Shown one piece after another: positions 18,099-27,220 of a DNA stretch of 64,000 nucleotides; the first letter of the stretch is position 1; each line of letters starts with the position of its first letter. The position numbers and the translations under genes were made by a program. Under the pieces are notes generated by a model that was not told the DNA's origin, did not search any database, and was given only the letters and a program-made list of their open reading frames with translations. The stretch comes from Bacillota bacterium (GTDB lineage: Bacteria; Bacillota; UBA4882; UBA8346), in contig JAEZFP010000048.1 in the NCBI GenBank assembly GCA_023417475.1, positions 62,001 to 126,000 of the forward strand. The letters are read 5' to 3'.

Positions 18099-19661
18099 TT
18101 ACTCTACCCAAGCCGCTTCCGGAGTCCAAGCCTGAAGACTTACTTCATACATTCCCAAACCATACACGTTCTTTTGGGTGAAACTTTGATAGAAAGCGAC
18201 ATCCAGCGGCACCAACAGACAGTACTCCTCGACTAGCTTCTTCGAGGCGATTTGGAGCAATTGTTTCTTTTCCGCCAAGGTTTTGGCGGCCCGGGCTCCA
18301 AACAAAGCTTTCTCGTAATCTGCCGGGAAAATCATCAACCCTTGATTTTTAATTCCTTCCGACGAGTATAACCGGATATAGTTTTTGGTGAAATCCAATT
18401 GACTGGCGCCCTTGCCAATGACAATCCCCTGCATGCTGTCGGCGGTCTGCATCTTGTTCAGCAGCGCTTTATCCAGCACTTGAATTTTGGCATTGATGCC
18501 GATTGGTTTAATTGACGCTTGCAGCGCCTCGGCGGTTTGCTTCAGATCGGCCCGGGTAAAGATGGTGGTGGCAAAGCCATTGGGATAGCCGGCTTTTTTC
18601 AACAATTCCTTGGCTTTTTTCAGATTGTAAGGATAAAATTTGACCGTTGGATTATAGGAATAAGCGCCCTCAATTCCGAATTGGTTGGTGGCAAAGCCCA
18701 GCCCGCCGGTTAAGGCTCTGGCGACGTTTTTATAATCGATGCTGTGCATTACCGCCTGGCGAACTTCCAATTTGGAGAAAGGAACCGCCGGATCTTTGCT
18801 GTTAAACAGGAAGTAGTCGATATCCGCAAGGTTCGGCGATTTCTTCCCGGTGTTTTTAAAACCGGCGCCTTCCAATGACCGGATCGCCACGGCGTCGTTG
18901 GTCATCAAACAGTCAACCTCTTTATTTAAAAACGCCGAAATTTCCGTGTTCAAATCAGGAATGATGTCGATCTCCAAATTGTCGAGATAAGGCAGACCTT
19001 TAATCCGGTAATTATTGAAACGTTTGAACTGTAATTTACTGCCCTGAACATATTTTTCCAGAACAAACGGTCCGGTGCCGACGCAGTTGATGGCGCACCA
19101 CGCCTCGCCATGTTTTTCATAGGCTTCTTTGGAGATGATTTGGACGTCGCTGATCACGTCTTGCCAGTTGTTGGCCCATTCGGCAAAGCGAATGACGAGG
19201 GTCCGGTCATCCACGATCTCAAATGATTTGGGATTGGACAGCTCGCTCTCCTTGCCGTTTTTGATCATCTGTTCGAAATTCCACTTCACGACCTCCGCCG
19301 TGAGTTTCGAACCATCGTGGAAAAGCACGTTGGGACGAAGTTTAATCGTGAAAGTCAATTTGTTGGGATCAACGCTAAACGCTTCCGCCAACCAGGGTTC
19401 GTAGACCCCTTTCGAATTCAAACGGCCCAGCGATTCGACTGCGGGCATGACCATCTTATTGTTACCGGTCGTTTCCGATTTGGGCATAAAGAAAGTTGTC
19501 GGCGAATTGTCGGCGGCGATCTTGAGCGAACCGCCCTGCTTCGGTTTCTTAACCGCGGCAGCGACCGTGTTATTCATACTGTCGCCGGTGAGCCCGGTCA
19601 GGCAAACGACCATAACCAATACCAAAAGCATCACGACTCTTGAATTAATGAATCTTTTCAA
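18099..19661 (-). CDS. ABC transporter substrate-binding protein, oligopeptide/oligosaccharide type
   Basis: About 520 residues of the SBP_bac_5 (DppA/OppA) family. The signal region VVMLLVLVMVVCLTGL is followed by the family's GGSLKIA, LAEAFSVDP, FHDGSKLTAEVVKWNFEQM and GTGPFVLEKY blocks. A TTG at 19661 with GGGGAG 6 nt upstream gives a normal signal peptide; a longer frame reaching 19727 would add a basic hydrophilic tail. It is exported and delivers solute to the adjacent permease pair. SBP_bac_5 proteins in uronide loci often bind oligosaccharides rather than peptides. Confidence 0.88.
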   Translation of the reverse strand: MKRFINSRVVMLLVLVMVVCLTGLTGDSMNNTVAAAVKKPKQGGSLKIAADNSPTTFFMPKSETTGNNKMVMPAVESLGRLNSKGVYEPWLAEAFSVDPNKLTFTIKLRPNVLFHDGSKLTAEVVKWNFEQMIKNGKESELSNPKSFEIVDDRTLVIRFAEWANNWQDVISDVQIISKEAYEKHGEAWCAINCVGTGPFVLEKYVQGSKLQFKRFNNYRIKGLPYLDNLEIDIIPDLNTEISAFLNKEVDCLMTNDAVAIRSLEGAGFKNTGKKSPNLADIDYFLFNSKDPAVPFSKLEVRQAVMHSIDYKNVARALTGGLGFATNQFGIEGAYSYNPTVKFYPYNLKKAKELLKKAGYPNGFATTIFTRADLKQTAEALQASIKPIGINAKIQVLDKALLNKMQTADSMQGIVIGKGASQLDFTKNYIRLYSSEGIKNQGLMIFPADYEKALFGARAAKTLAEKKQLLQIASKKLVEEYCLLVPLDVAFYQSFTQKNVYGLGMYEVSLQAWTPEAAWVE

Positions 19662-19727
19662 ATTACTCTCCCCTTTTGATCGGTTTTTTTCGTTTGGCTT
19701 GAAGAAAGACTTCGTCACGCCAAACAC

Positions 19728-21755
19728 TCACTGATACAGAAAACAAGCGACTTGGTGGTTGTTTCCCACATTGTTACTAATAGTCGGGACCGCTTCAAAA
19801 CAGCGTTTGGTTGCTTGGGGACACCGGTCGTGAAAGGCGCAACCGGAGGGCCGTTTGGCAATGCTCGGCACCTCGCCGGACAAGGCGATTCGTTCCCGTT
19901 TCGCCTCCACCACCGGATCGGCAATGGGCACCGCCGACAGCAACGCTTTGGTATACGGGTGAAGCGGATTGTCGTAAAGATCGAGGCAATCGGCGATTTC
20001 AACTACCCGCCCAAGGTACATTACTAAAATTCGATCGCTGATATGTTTGACAACTGCCAGATCATGCGCGATAAATAAATAGCTGATGCCCAATTTCGCT
20101 TTTAACTCTTCCAACAAATTGATGATCTGCGCTTGGATTGACACATCCAAAGCGGAAATGGGCTCATCGCAAATGATCAGCGACGGGTTGGAAGAAATTG
20201 CCCTGGCAATCCCGATTCGTTGCCGCTGACCGCCTGAAAACTCGTGGGGAACCCGTTCTTTTAAAGCCGGATCGAGTCCGACAATTCGAAACAACTCGTC
20301 CACCCGGCGGTCATACTCCGCTTGGTTCTTCACCATCTTATGAATCAGCAGCGACTCACCGACAACCGATCCCGCGGTCTGCCGCGGGTCAAGCGACGAA
20401 AACGGATCCTGAAAAATCATGGAGATCTTGTGACGATACGGCGATAGTTGTTTGTCGTTAAGGGTCGCGATGTCTTTCCCTTCGAAGCAAATTTGCCCTT
20501 CCTCCGGACGGTAAACCCGCATAATGCAGCGGGCCAGCGTCGTCTTGCCACAGCCGCTTTCGCCGACAATACCCAAGGTTTCCCCTTGGCGTACCGAAAA
20601 ACTGATTTCCTCAATTGCCTTGACATCACCTACCTTTTTACGCATGATCCCTTGATAAATGGGAAAATATTTCCGGACATTCGCGACGGCCAGACAAATT
20701 TCATCCTTGATCGCGTTCTGCGGGACAGCTTTGGGGCTCCGGCCCGCCAATTCCAATTCCCGCGTTTCGCGCTCCTCCCGGGACAGCCAGCAAGCGACCG
20801 CCTGTCCGGAAACCGCTTCGTTCAGTTCCGGAATAGGCCGTTCCATGCAGGACGGTTTCCGGTACTGGCAGCGACCGTAAAACGGGCAATACGACGGCCG
20901 GTCAACCGGGTTTAACGGGATACCGTCGATCGGCAACAGCACCCGGCCTTTATCGTCATCCAAACGCGGAATCGCCTTGAGCAATCCCCGGGTGTAAGGA
21001 TGTTGCGGGTTTTGAAAGATTGTTTTGGTGGCGCTGGTTTCAACCACATTTCCCGAGTACATGACATAGATTCGTTCGGCGAAACGGGCGACAATTCCCA
21101 AATTGTGCGTGACCAGCACCACGGCGGTATTGGTCTTTTTCGCCACATCGCGCAACATTTCCAGCAGTTGCGCCTGGGTGGTTACGTCAAGGGCGGTCGT
21201 CGCCTCGTCCGCAATCAGGATGGTCGGGTTGGAGGACATCGCCATGGCAATCATAATCCGCTGCCGCATTCCGCCGGAAAACTGCTGCGGGTAATAGTCA
21301 AACCGGTCCTCGGCGTCGGGAATATTTACCAGTTTGAGCATTGCGATGGTTCGTTCCCGGGCGGCCTGTTTATCCAGGTTTAAATGCAACATAATGTTTT
21401 CCTGGATCTGATAGCCGATGGTCAACACCGGATTGAGCGAAGTCATGGGTTCCTGAAAGATCATACTGATCTTGCCCCCGCGCACCATCCGCATTTCAGG
21501 GCTTTGCGCCGGGTATTGCAGCAGATTGTTTTCGAAACCTTGCAGATAAACTTCTCCGCCGACGACTTTGCCCGGCGCGGCAATCAGCTGTAAAACGCTG
21601 AGCATTGTCACGGATTTGCCGCTGCCGCTTTCTCCGACGATCCCGATGATCTCGCCGGGATTTAAATACAGCGAAACCCGATCCACCGCTTTAACTTCTT
21701 TGCCTTCAACGAAAAAACTCGTTTGAATATTTTTAACCTCAAGCAAACGGTCCAT
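19728..21755 (-). CDS. Fused double ABC ATPase (DppD-DppF type)
   Basis: 675 residues with two complete ABC domains in one chain. The first half has Walker A GESGSGKS, signature FSGGMRQR and Walker B LIADEA. The second has GESGCGKT, FSGGQRQR and LIICDEP. Each half ends in the cysteine-bearing oligopeptide-ATPase C-terminal extension (CPFYGRCQYRKPSC; CAFHDRCPQATKRC). It powers the two neighbouring permeases. Fusion of D and F subunits is known in the family but less common than separate genes. Confidence 0.93.
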   Translation of the reverse strand: MDRLLEVKNIQTSFFVEGKEVKAVDRVSLYLNPGEIIGIVGESGSGKSVTMLSVLQLIAAPGKVVGGEVYLQGFENNLLQYPAQSPEMRMVRGGKISMIFQEPMTSLNPVLTIGYQIQENIMLHLNLDKQAARERTIAMLKLVNIPDAEDRFDYYPQQFSGGMRQRIMIAMAMSSNPTILIADEATTALDVTTQAQLLEMLRDVAKKTNTAVVLVTHNLGIVARFAERIYVMYSGNVVETSATKTIFQNPQHPYTRGLLKAIPRLDDDKGRVLLPIDGIPLNPVDRPSYCPFYGRCQYRKPSCMERPIPELNEAVSGQAVACWLSREERETRELELAGRSPKAVPQNAIKDEICLAVANVRKYFPIYQGIMRKKVGDVKAIEEISFSVRQGETLGIVGESGCGKTTLARCIMRVYRPEEGQICFEGKDIATLNDKQLSPYRHKISMIFQDPFSSLDPRQTAGSVVGESLLIHKMVKNQAEYDRRVDELFRIVGLDPALKERVPHEFSGGQRQRIGIARAISSNPSLIICDEPISALDVSIQAQIINLLEELKAKLGISYLFIAHDLAVVKHISDRILVMYLGRVVEIADCLDLYDNPLHPYTKALLSAVPIADPVVEAKRERIALSGEVPSIAKRPSGCAFHDRCPQATKRCFEAVPTISNNVGNNHQVACFLYQ

Positions 21756-21775
21756 ATCCTGTCTCTGCCGCCTTT

Positions 21776-22675
21776 CTATAATTCTCCACGCAACCTGGGG
21801 TCAAGCGCATCACGGATACCATCTCCAAACATATTCAAGGAGATTACCAGCAACGCCACGCAAACGCCCGGCGCCAACGCATATACAGGGTTTTGCAGCA
21901 GATAGTTTCGTCCTTCGCTTACCATACTTCCCCACGACGCCATCGGCGCGCTGATACCCAGGCCAAGAAAACTCAATCCGGCCTCCGCCAGAATGGTGGC
22001 GCCAACTTGTTGGGTCATCATAACGATAATCGGAGAAATGCTGTTTGGCAAAATATGACGCATCATTAAGCGGAAATCACTGTTGCCTTGCAACTTGCCC
22101 GCCATCACAAAATCGGATTGCTTGATCGTAAGCACCTGGCCGCGCATCATGCGCACATAACCGGAGATTGTGGAAATGCCTAAAATAATCGCCAGATTTT
22201 TCATTCCGCTGCCGAATACCGCGGTTAACGCCATCGCCAGCACCACCTGGGGAATCGCCCGCAACGACTCGGTCAGACGGTTGATCAGATCATCCACCCA
22301 ACCACCGAAATACGCGGCGCACATTCCTAGGAATGTGCCGATGACACAGGCAATTCCCACCGCCAATACCCCGATGATCAACGATACCCGCGCTCCGTAA
22401 ATAATCCGGCTTAACACGTCGCGGCCATGCATGTCGGTACCCAAAAGATAGGCGCCGTTCGGGGTGACTAACGAGTCGGCGAAATGGGCCTCATCCGGAT
22501 CGAATGGAGCGATCCAGGGCGCAAATAACGAGATGAAAACAAATACCAACACCCCAATGGCCCCGATCATTACAATCCGCCGTTTAAACAAACTTTTAAC
22601 AAATTTCAGAGCTTTCTGTTGTTGGTGTTTCTTCGCTTGACGTAAATCATTTGAATCCGTTGTCTGTCCAATCAT
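21776..22675 (-). CDS. ABC transporter permease, DppC type
   Basis: About 299 residues. The N-terminal cytoplasmic stretch is followed by the first membrane segment (MIGAIGVLVFVFISLFAPW). The EAA loop region reads ILAEAGLSFLGLGI and the C-terminus is SLNMFGDGIRDALDPRLRG, a family signature. I chose the ATG at 22675, 6 nt after AAGGAGGTG; the previous permease stops at 22689-22691, just upstream. Partner of the DppB-type permease. Confidence 0.9.
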   Translation of the reverse strand: MIGQTTDSNDLRQAKKHQQQKALKFVKSLFKRRIVMIGAIGVLVFVFISLFAPWIAPFDPDEAHFADSLVTPNGAYLLGTDMHGRDVLSRIIYGARVSLIIGVLAVGIACVIGTFLGMCAAYFGGWVDDLINRLTESLRAIPQVVLAMALTAVFGSGMKNLAIILGISTISGYVRMMRGQVLTIKQSDFVMAGKLQGNSDFRLMMRHILPNSISPIIVMMTQQVGATILAEAGLSFLGLGISAPMASWGSMVSEGRNYLLQNPVYALAPGVCVALLVISLNMFGDGIRDALDPRLRGEL

Positions 22676-22688
22676 GCTCTTCACCTCC

Positions 22689-23633
22689 TTATTCATAGCG
22701 AATTCTGGGATCAACCATCATGTAAAGAATATCCGTCCCGAGATTGGCAAGACACGAAACGACCGCGGTCAACAAGACGCAAGCTTGCACCACCGGAATA
22801 TCCCGCGACTCAATGGCATGGACAAACAGCGAACCCATGCCGGGAATCGCAAAAACCGATTCGACAAACATCGAACCGCCCACCAATACGCCGAGCCGCA
22901 TTCCCATTAAGGTGATGATCGGGATGACGCCGTTTTTTAAGGCATGCACCAAAATGACTTTTTGCTCCGGCAGCCCCTTGCTCCGCGCAGTTCGCACATA
23001 ATCCTGCCGGATCACTTCCAGCATGCTCGAGCGGGTTTGGCGGGTGGTCGCCGCCACACCGCCCAAAGCCAAACAAAACAACGGCATCGCCAACTGTTTC
23101 ATGCTTTGAACAAAATCAACCCAAGGCCAGGTGAAACCATATGAAGGCAACCAGCCCAAGCGCATTGAAAACACATACATCACCAGAACGCCGACCCAGA
23201 ACTGCGGCATGCAAGCGGTTAGATTCGCGGCCAAGGTGACTCCGGTGTCCAATTTTTTACCCCGGAACACCGCGCTGACTACCCCGAATAACACGCCAAA
23301 CGGCATACTGATTAAAAAAGCCAGCATCGACAGGAACAACGTGATCGGCACGCGCTCTTTTAACAATTCCGCCGTACTTTTATGAAATTGCAGGGATTGG
23401 CCGAAATCTCCCGTGACCGCATGGCCGAGCCAGGTGAAATAGCGCACATAAATCGGTTTATCCAGTTGTAACTCCTTGAAAACCCGAGCGTACTCTTCGG
23501 GACTCACTTCCTCGCCCAACATGGCGTAGACCGGATCGCCCGGCAAAAACGACATCAACATAAAGATAAAAATCGAAACAATAAGTAAAACTCCTACGAT
23601 TTGCGTTATTCGTTTAAATACAAATGAACTCAT
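22689..23633 (-). CDS. ABC transporter permease, DppB type
   Basis: 314 residues and six membrane segments. LPGDPVYAMLGEEVSPEEYARV is the periplasmic loop of DppB-class permeases, and VRTARSKGLPEQKVILVHALKNGVIP is the EAA coupling region. Ends in DILYMMVDPRIRYE, typical of the class. The ATG follows AGGAGG. It is the first large gene of the uronide operon, about 40 nt after a short upstream frame. Confidence 0.9.
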   Translation of the reverse strand: MSSFVFKRITQIVGVLLIVSIFIFMLMSFLPGDPVYAMLGEEVSPEEYARVFKELQLDKPIYVRYFTWLGHAVTGDFGQSLQFHKSTAELLKERVPITLFLSMLAFLISMPFGVLFGVVSAVFRGKKLDTGVTLAANLTACMPQFWVGVLVMYVFSMRLGWLPSYGFTWPWVDFVQSMKQLAMPLFCLALGGVAATTRQTRSSMLEVIRQDYVRTARSKGLPEQKVILVHALKNGVIPIITLMGMRLGVLVGGSMFVESVFAIPGMGSLFVHAIESRDIPVVQACVLLTAVVSCLANLGTDILYMMVDPRIRYE

Positions 23634-23675
23634 ATAAGAACTGCCTCCTGTAAGTTCAATTTCGAGCGAAGTGAT

Positions 23676-23732
23676 TCAAGCAACAGTAACAAAAGTCAGC
23701 CGGTCGGGATGTTTTCTCAACCTCGTTTCCAT
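23676..23732 (-). CDS. Short upstream reading frame (18 codons), possible leader peptide
   Basis: An AAAAAAGGAGG lies 6 nt before an ATG that opens METRLRKHPDRLTFVTVA and stops at TGA. The ribosome site is as strong as any in the operon. It lies 42 nt upstream of the dppB-type start. It could be a leader peptide controlling the operon or a small protein in its own right. The R-L..H.D.(L)..V..A pattern loosely recalls leader peptides before transporter operons in actinobacteria; that likeness is weak. Confidence 0.45.
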   Translation of the reverse strand: METRLRKHPDRLTFVTVA

Positions 23733-23768
23733 GGAGCGCCTCCTTTTTTCCATTGACCCCACCAATTG

Positions 23769-23785
23769 TTGCAAATTCGTTGCAA
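23769..23785 (-). promoter_or_regulatory. Possible operator of the uronide operon
   Basis: TTGCAA-N5-TTGCAA: two copies of a self-palindromic hexamer, 11 bp apart, upstream of the leader frame. The spacing and symmetry suit a dimeric regulator, perhaps the PrpR-type protein encoded next door. Confidence 0.45.
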
Positions 23786-23844
23786 AAAATGAATATTTGT
23801 CGAGTTATTTGATGTTTTTTTAAATTTTTATTGCTTTATGATTA

Positions 23845-23874
23845 ATTATAAACTTAAAATTTTGATCACCGCAA
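23845..23874 (-). promoter_or_regulatory. Candidate sigma-A promoter of the uronide operon
   Basis: TTGCGG and a perfect TATAAT are separated by 18 bp on the minus strand, giving a leader of about 200 nt before the first permease gene. No -24/-12 sigma-54 element is visible in this region. Confidence 0.45.
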
Positions 23875-23995
23875 TCATCCGAACCAACAAAAACACCGCT
23901 TTTTCAAATTTTATTCGTGGCAATTTTCAAAAAATGCAATTATTATTACATTTTTATTGCAGAATATTTTCAAACATTTCACTCGTTTGTCAAAT

Positions 23996-24029
23996 AAAAA
24001 ACGGTCGATTATCCCGGGATAATCGACCG
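23996..24029 (-). terminator. Terminator of the PrpR-type regulator
   Basis: A perfect 28-bp palindrome (CGGTCGATTATCCC and its complement) is followed by six T on the minus strand, 78 bp past the stop at 24107. It isolates the regulator transcript from the operon. Confidence 0.88.
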
Positions 24030-24106
24030 AAGCGGGTCGGTTGACAGAGTGCGCCATATCATGCAAAACCATGGATAACTACGTATTTCATCGGGGGCGA
24101 CGATAG

Positions 24107-26044
24107 TCAGACATCAAATTTATAGCTGATCTGATATTTTTTGATCTTGCGCCATAAGGTCGTAGTGCTGATTCCCAACTCTGCGGCGACCAACCGCCGG
24201 TTGCCGCGGTGTCTCTCCAACGACTGCAGAATCAGGGACGATTCCGGGTTTTGAAACACCACCACCTTTGCGGTAGCTTGGTTCGCTCCAAACTTATTCT
24301 CATCCCAAACCGCCGTGAAAGCCGCCAGGCTTTGGTTGACTATCTCGATATCCAGTACTTTTTTATCGGCCATGATCACCAACTTCTCACAGAAGCGTTT
24401 TAATTGTTGGGCATTGCCATACCAAGGATAAGCCGTAATAACTTCCCGGGCCGCGTCGGTGAGGATAATATATTTTCGGTAAAGATTGCCGTATTCTGCC
24501 ATATAATAGTCCAGTAAGGCCTCGATGTCTTCGGTTCGTTGCCGCAACGGCGGCAGCTGCAGTTCCAGGACGCTCAGCTCGTAGTATAATTCTTCATTGA
24601 AACGGCCTTCCTGGACCAAACGAAGCAGATCGACATCGGTGGCGCAGATAATTCGCACATTCACCGGATAGGTCTTCTCGCTTTCCAGTCGCAAGAACGT
24701 TCCTTGCTGTAACATTCGTAATAAATTGGTTTGACTATAGGTGTCCAATTCGGCGACATGATCCAAAAAAAGCGTTCCGGTATGGGCCAGTTCCAAAGCG
24801 CCTTTAACAACCCGGCTGGTATAATTGGTATAGGGATTTTCGACCACATACCCAAAGAGTTGCTTTTGTAAAAACGCCGGCGGCAACCCCTGGCAATTTA
24901 CAGTCATAAACGGGCTGTTATGCCTAAGACTGGCGTTATGAATACATTCTGCGAACATGCTTTTGCCGGTCCCCAACTCTCCATTGAGCAAAACCGGCAG
25001 ATCATATTTGGCGTACGTATTTCCGGCCGCCTTCAATTCCTTCATCCGCTGCGACCGGCCGACCAAATGGCTGAAAGTATGTTCGGCCACATACCCTTTG
25101 GTGTAAAGCTTCTTACGAATCTCGGCTTCCAATTCCTCAATCTTTTTAAATTCCCGAAACGACAAAATCACGCCCTGAGAAATATTGTCCACCGTCATAT
25201 TGGCCATGTTCGCCACCAAAGCCATGTTGTCGTTATTGATGATAATGGAATAGAGATTTTTCCCCTCATGTAGCACTTGGTGGATCTGATTTTCATCCGG
25301 GAGCTTTAAAATATCGGTAATCGGCTTGCCCAGCATTTCATCGGAACTGATTCCCAAAATCTTTTCCGCCATATAGTTGACGACCGTCACATAACCCCGA
25401 TTGTCGAGACGGATAATTCCGTCAAAGGAATAGTTGAGAATCGTCCGCAGTTCGGCAGTATTGGTCTTCTCCAGCTCGATTGCATAGGCAATCCGTTTCG
25501 CGTTCCGGAACGCATCCTTAATGCTGTCGAGCTGAGATTTTAGAAACAAAGTGGGGATGCCTCTTTTTTGGGCGCATTCAATAACGATCTCTCCGCCGAT
25601 AATGATATCCACCCGGTCGTGCCACGCCCGCTCCACCGCCGCTTCCAATTCTTCGCCCGTCTCCACAAAATACTCGCGGATGGTTAGGTTAAAGATCTCC
25701 GCAAACGGCTTAACATTGCTAAACATGCTTTTCACACCGGCAATACCGATTACCGGGGCTTTTTTCCCCGTCAGTTTCCAGGCTTCGGTAATCAACAACG
25801 CCAGTTCCTGACCGTTAAGCACGACCTCCACAACGGGAATTTGGGTGTGTTTTTGCAGCAAATACGCTTGCGTCCCCCGGGCAACGATAATCGCGGCGCC
25901 GTTTTTCACGGCCAAGTTAGCTTCGTCCACCACCGAGTCCGAAGCGACCAACTTGACCTCGACATCCATATCGAAATCCTTCGCCGCTTGCTCCCCCTGC
26001 TTCATCATATCCTGAGTGATGGCCATAAAAGCGATCTTCGCCAT
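24107..26044 (-). CDS. PrpR-N/PAS/AAA+/Fis-type regulator with degenerate AAA+ domain
   Basis: 645 residues. Residues 1-180 resemble the PrpR N-terminal ligand domain, about 200-310 a PAS domain (IRLDNRGYVTVVNYMAEKILG), 330-560 an AAA+ domain, and the end a Fis-type helix-turn-helix (NRRLVAAELGISTTTLWRKIKKY). Walker A GELGTGKS is intact. The GAFTGA loop that contacts sigma-54 is absent (LFGYVVENPYTNYTSR instead), Walker B reads LFLDH rather than LFLDE, and the two trans arginines appear as FNEEL and YYELSV. So it probably binds DNA without activating sigma-54, as TyrR does. It most likely controls the adjacent operon. Confidence 0.85.
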   Translation of the reverse strand: MAKIAFMAITQDMMKQGEQAAKDFDMDVEVKLVASDSVVDEANLAVKNGAAIIVARGTQAYLLQKHTQIPVVEVVLNGQELALLITEAWKLTGKKAPVIGIAGVKSMFSNVKPFAEIFNLTIREYFVETGEELEAAVERAWHDRVDIIIGGEIVIECAQKRGIPTLFLKSQLDSIKDAFRNAKRIAYAIELEKTNTAELRTILNYSFDGIIRLDNRGYVTVVNYMAEKILGISSDEMLGKPITDILKLPDENQIHQVLHEGKNLYSIIINNDNMALVANMANMTVDNISQGVILSFREFKKIEELEAEIRKKLYTKGYVAEHTFSHLVGRSQRMKELKAAGNTYAKYDLPVLLNGELGTGKSMFAECIHNASLRHNSPFMTVNCQGLPPAFLQKQLFGYVVENPYTNYTSRVVKGALELAHTGTLFLDHVAELDTYSQTNLLRMLQQGTFLRLESEKTYPVNVRIICATDVDLLRLVQEGRFNEELYYELSVLELQLPPLRQRTEDIEALLDYYMAEYGNLYRKYIILTDAAREVITAYPWYGNAQQLKRFCEKLVIMADKKVLDIEIVNQSLAAFTAVWDENKFGANQATAKVVVFQNPESSLILQSLERHRGNRRLVAAELGISTTTLWRKIKKYQISYKFDV

Positions 26045-26310
26045 TTGTCTGTCTCCTTTGGTAATTAACTATCATATCGCGTAGTCTGGTGCGTTTAGCA
26101 AATCACTACACCGGGCATTTCCAACTCAATTCGGAACTTTGACTATATTTCTACGAAAATTACACTATCTATTAAAATATTCATTTGTCCTCAATTTAGT
26201 TTTATCAATCCAAAACCGGAATAACCAAATTTTCCGATATGTAAAAGCTTTATTTCGTGCTATCAACACTTTTTCCTTCCAAAAGTAAACTGGAAAACCT
26301 GCGTCCCATC

Positions 26311-26345
26311 CAAAAGGGCCGTCCCCTATAATAAGGAACGGCCCT
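26311..26345 (-). terminator. Terminator of the lipoprotein gene
   Basis: AGGGCCGT pairs with ACGGCCCT around a 15-nt loop, followed by TTTT on the minus strand, about 40 bp past the stop at 26387. Confidence 0.7.
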
Positions 26346-26386
26346 GAAATAATACTAACGTTTAGCAATGAAATAATTTTTTGCGG

Positions 26387-27133
26387 CTACTTCTTACGGT
26401 AAGGGCTTAGAACGGAGCCGGCGCTGACAGTTTTGGCGCTAAGTTTGGTTTGAAACGCGGCGGCGGGAATTGTCGTGTTGACGCCAAATTGAACTTTAGT
26501 CAGTACGGTTTCGGTATGGGACTGGGCGACGCCGTTTAAGGTATAATCCTCAATTTTCTTAACAAAACCGTAAATATAGGGGACAAACCAGTATTGAGTG
26601 GTTTGTACCGATGTGCCATCGGTACTGGTGATTTCATCCTCTAAGACATACGCATCAAAAGTACCTGCGGGAACGGTAACTTTCACAGATTGGATCGCCG
26701 GCAATACGTTGGTGATAGGATTTGTCATTAGCCAACTAGGTTCGGATAGGTTATCCGGAGTTCCATTATTGGCCCAAGTCCCCCAAGTTCTATATTGCGA
26801 CACATTACCAGTTGTTTCTTTCGCGATATATGCCCCTTCGATATTGGCCGAACCGACGGTTTGATCCCCAACTTTATAAATCGCGGTCCCCGGGGTGGTG
26901 TTGGTATCCACGGAGTAGACTACCGCCGCCAGGTCGCTTTGATTGGATAACGCATTGTTGATTTGATCGGTATACGTCGAATGATAAGAATACTTGGCGC
27001 CGACTTCCATTCCATAATAATCGACACTGACAGTCCGGGGAGGCGTTGATTTCCCGCCACCCCCGCCGCAGCCGGCGAGGACCGTCGCCAACAATACACT
27101 CAAAAGCACCATCCATAGTGTTCGTTTTGGCAT
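26387..27133 (-). CDS. Lipoprotein of unknown function
   Basis: 248 residues with a type II signal peptide: a hydrophobic core then LAGC, followed by a Gly-rich linker. The mature part is beta-rich (YYGMEVGAKYSYHSTYT near the start; YWFVPYIYGFVKKIEDY later). I do not recognise the family, though the repeat of V-x-V-P-x-G-T-F-D-A recalls periplasmic beta proteins. It follows the large secreted beta-helix gene by 88 bp, so it may be co-transcribed and surface-located with it. Confidence 0.7.
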   Translation of the reverse strand: MPKRTLWMVLLSVLLATVLAGCGGGGGKSTPPRTVSVDYYGMEVGAKYSYHSTYTDQINNALSNQSDLAAVVYSVDTNTTPGTAIYKVGDQTVGSANIEGAYIAKETTGNVSQYRTWGTWANNGTPDNLSEPSWLMTNPITNVLPAIQSVKVTVPAGTFDAYVLEDEITSTDGTSVQTTQYWFVPYIYGFVKKIEDYTLNGVAQSHTETVLTKVQFGVNTTIPAAAFQTKLSAKTVSAGSVLSPYRKK

Positions 27134-27172
27134 AACTATTTAAACCTCCTAAAAGTGTTCCGTTCATTGAGG

Positions 27173-27196
27173 GGCTCCCGGCATCCACCGGGAGCC
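27173..27196 (-). terminator. Hairpin between the beta-helix gene and the lipoprotein gene
   Basis: A perfect 9-bp stem, GGCTCCCGG/CCGGGAGCC, without a strong T run. It may attenuate rather than end transcription, giving unequal amounts of the two products. Confidence 0.5.
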
Positions 27197-27220
27197 TTCG
27201 TGCATCCTTGCCGTAAAAGA

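Noticed and set aside
23760..23880. Sigma-54 promoter for the uronide operon
   Set aside because: No GG/GC pair at -24/-12 spacing could be found on the minus strand, and the nearby regulator lacks GAFTGA.
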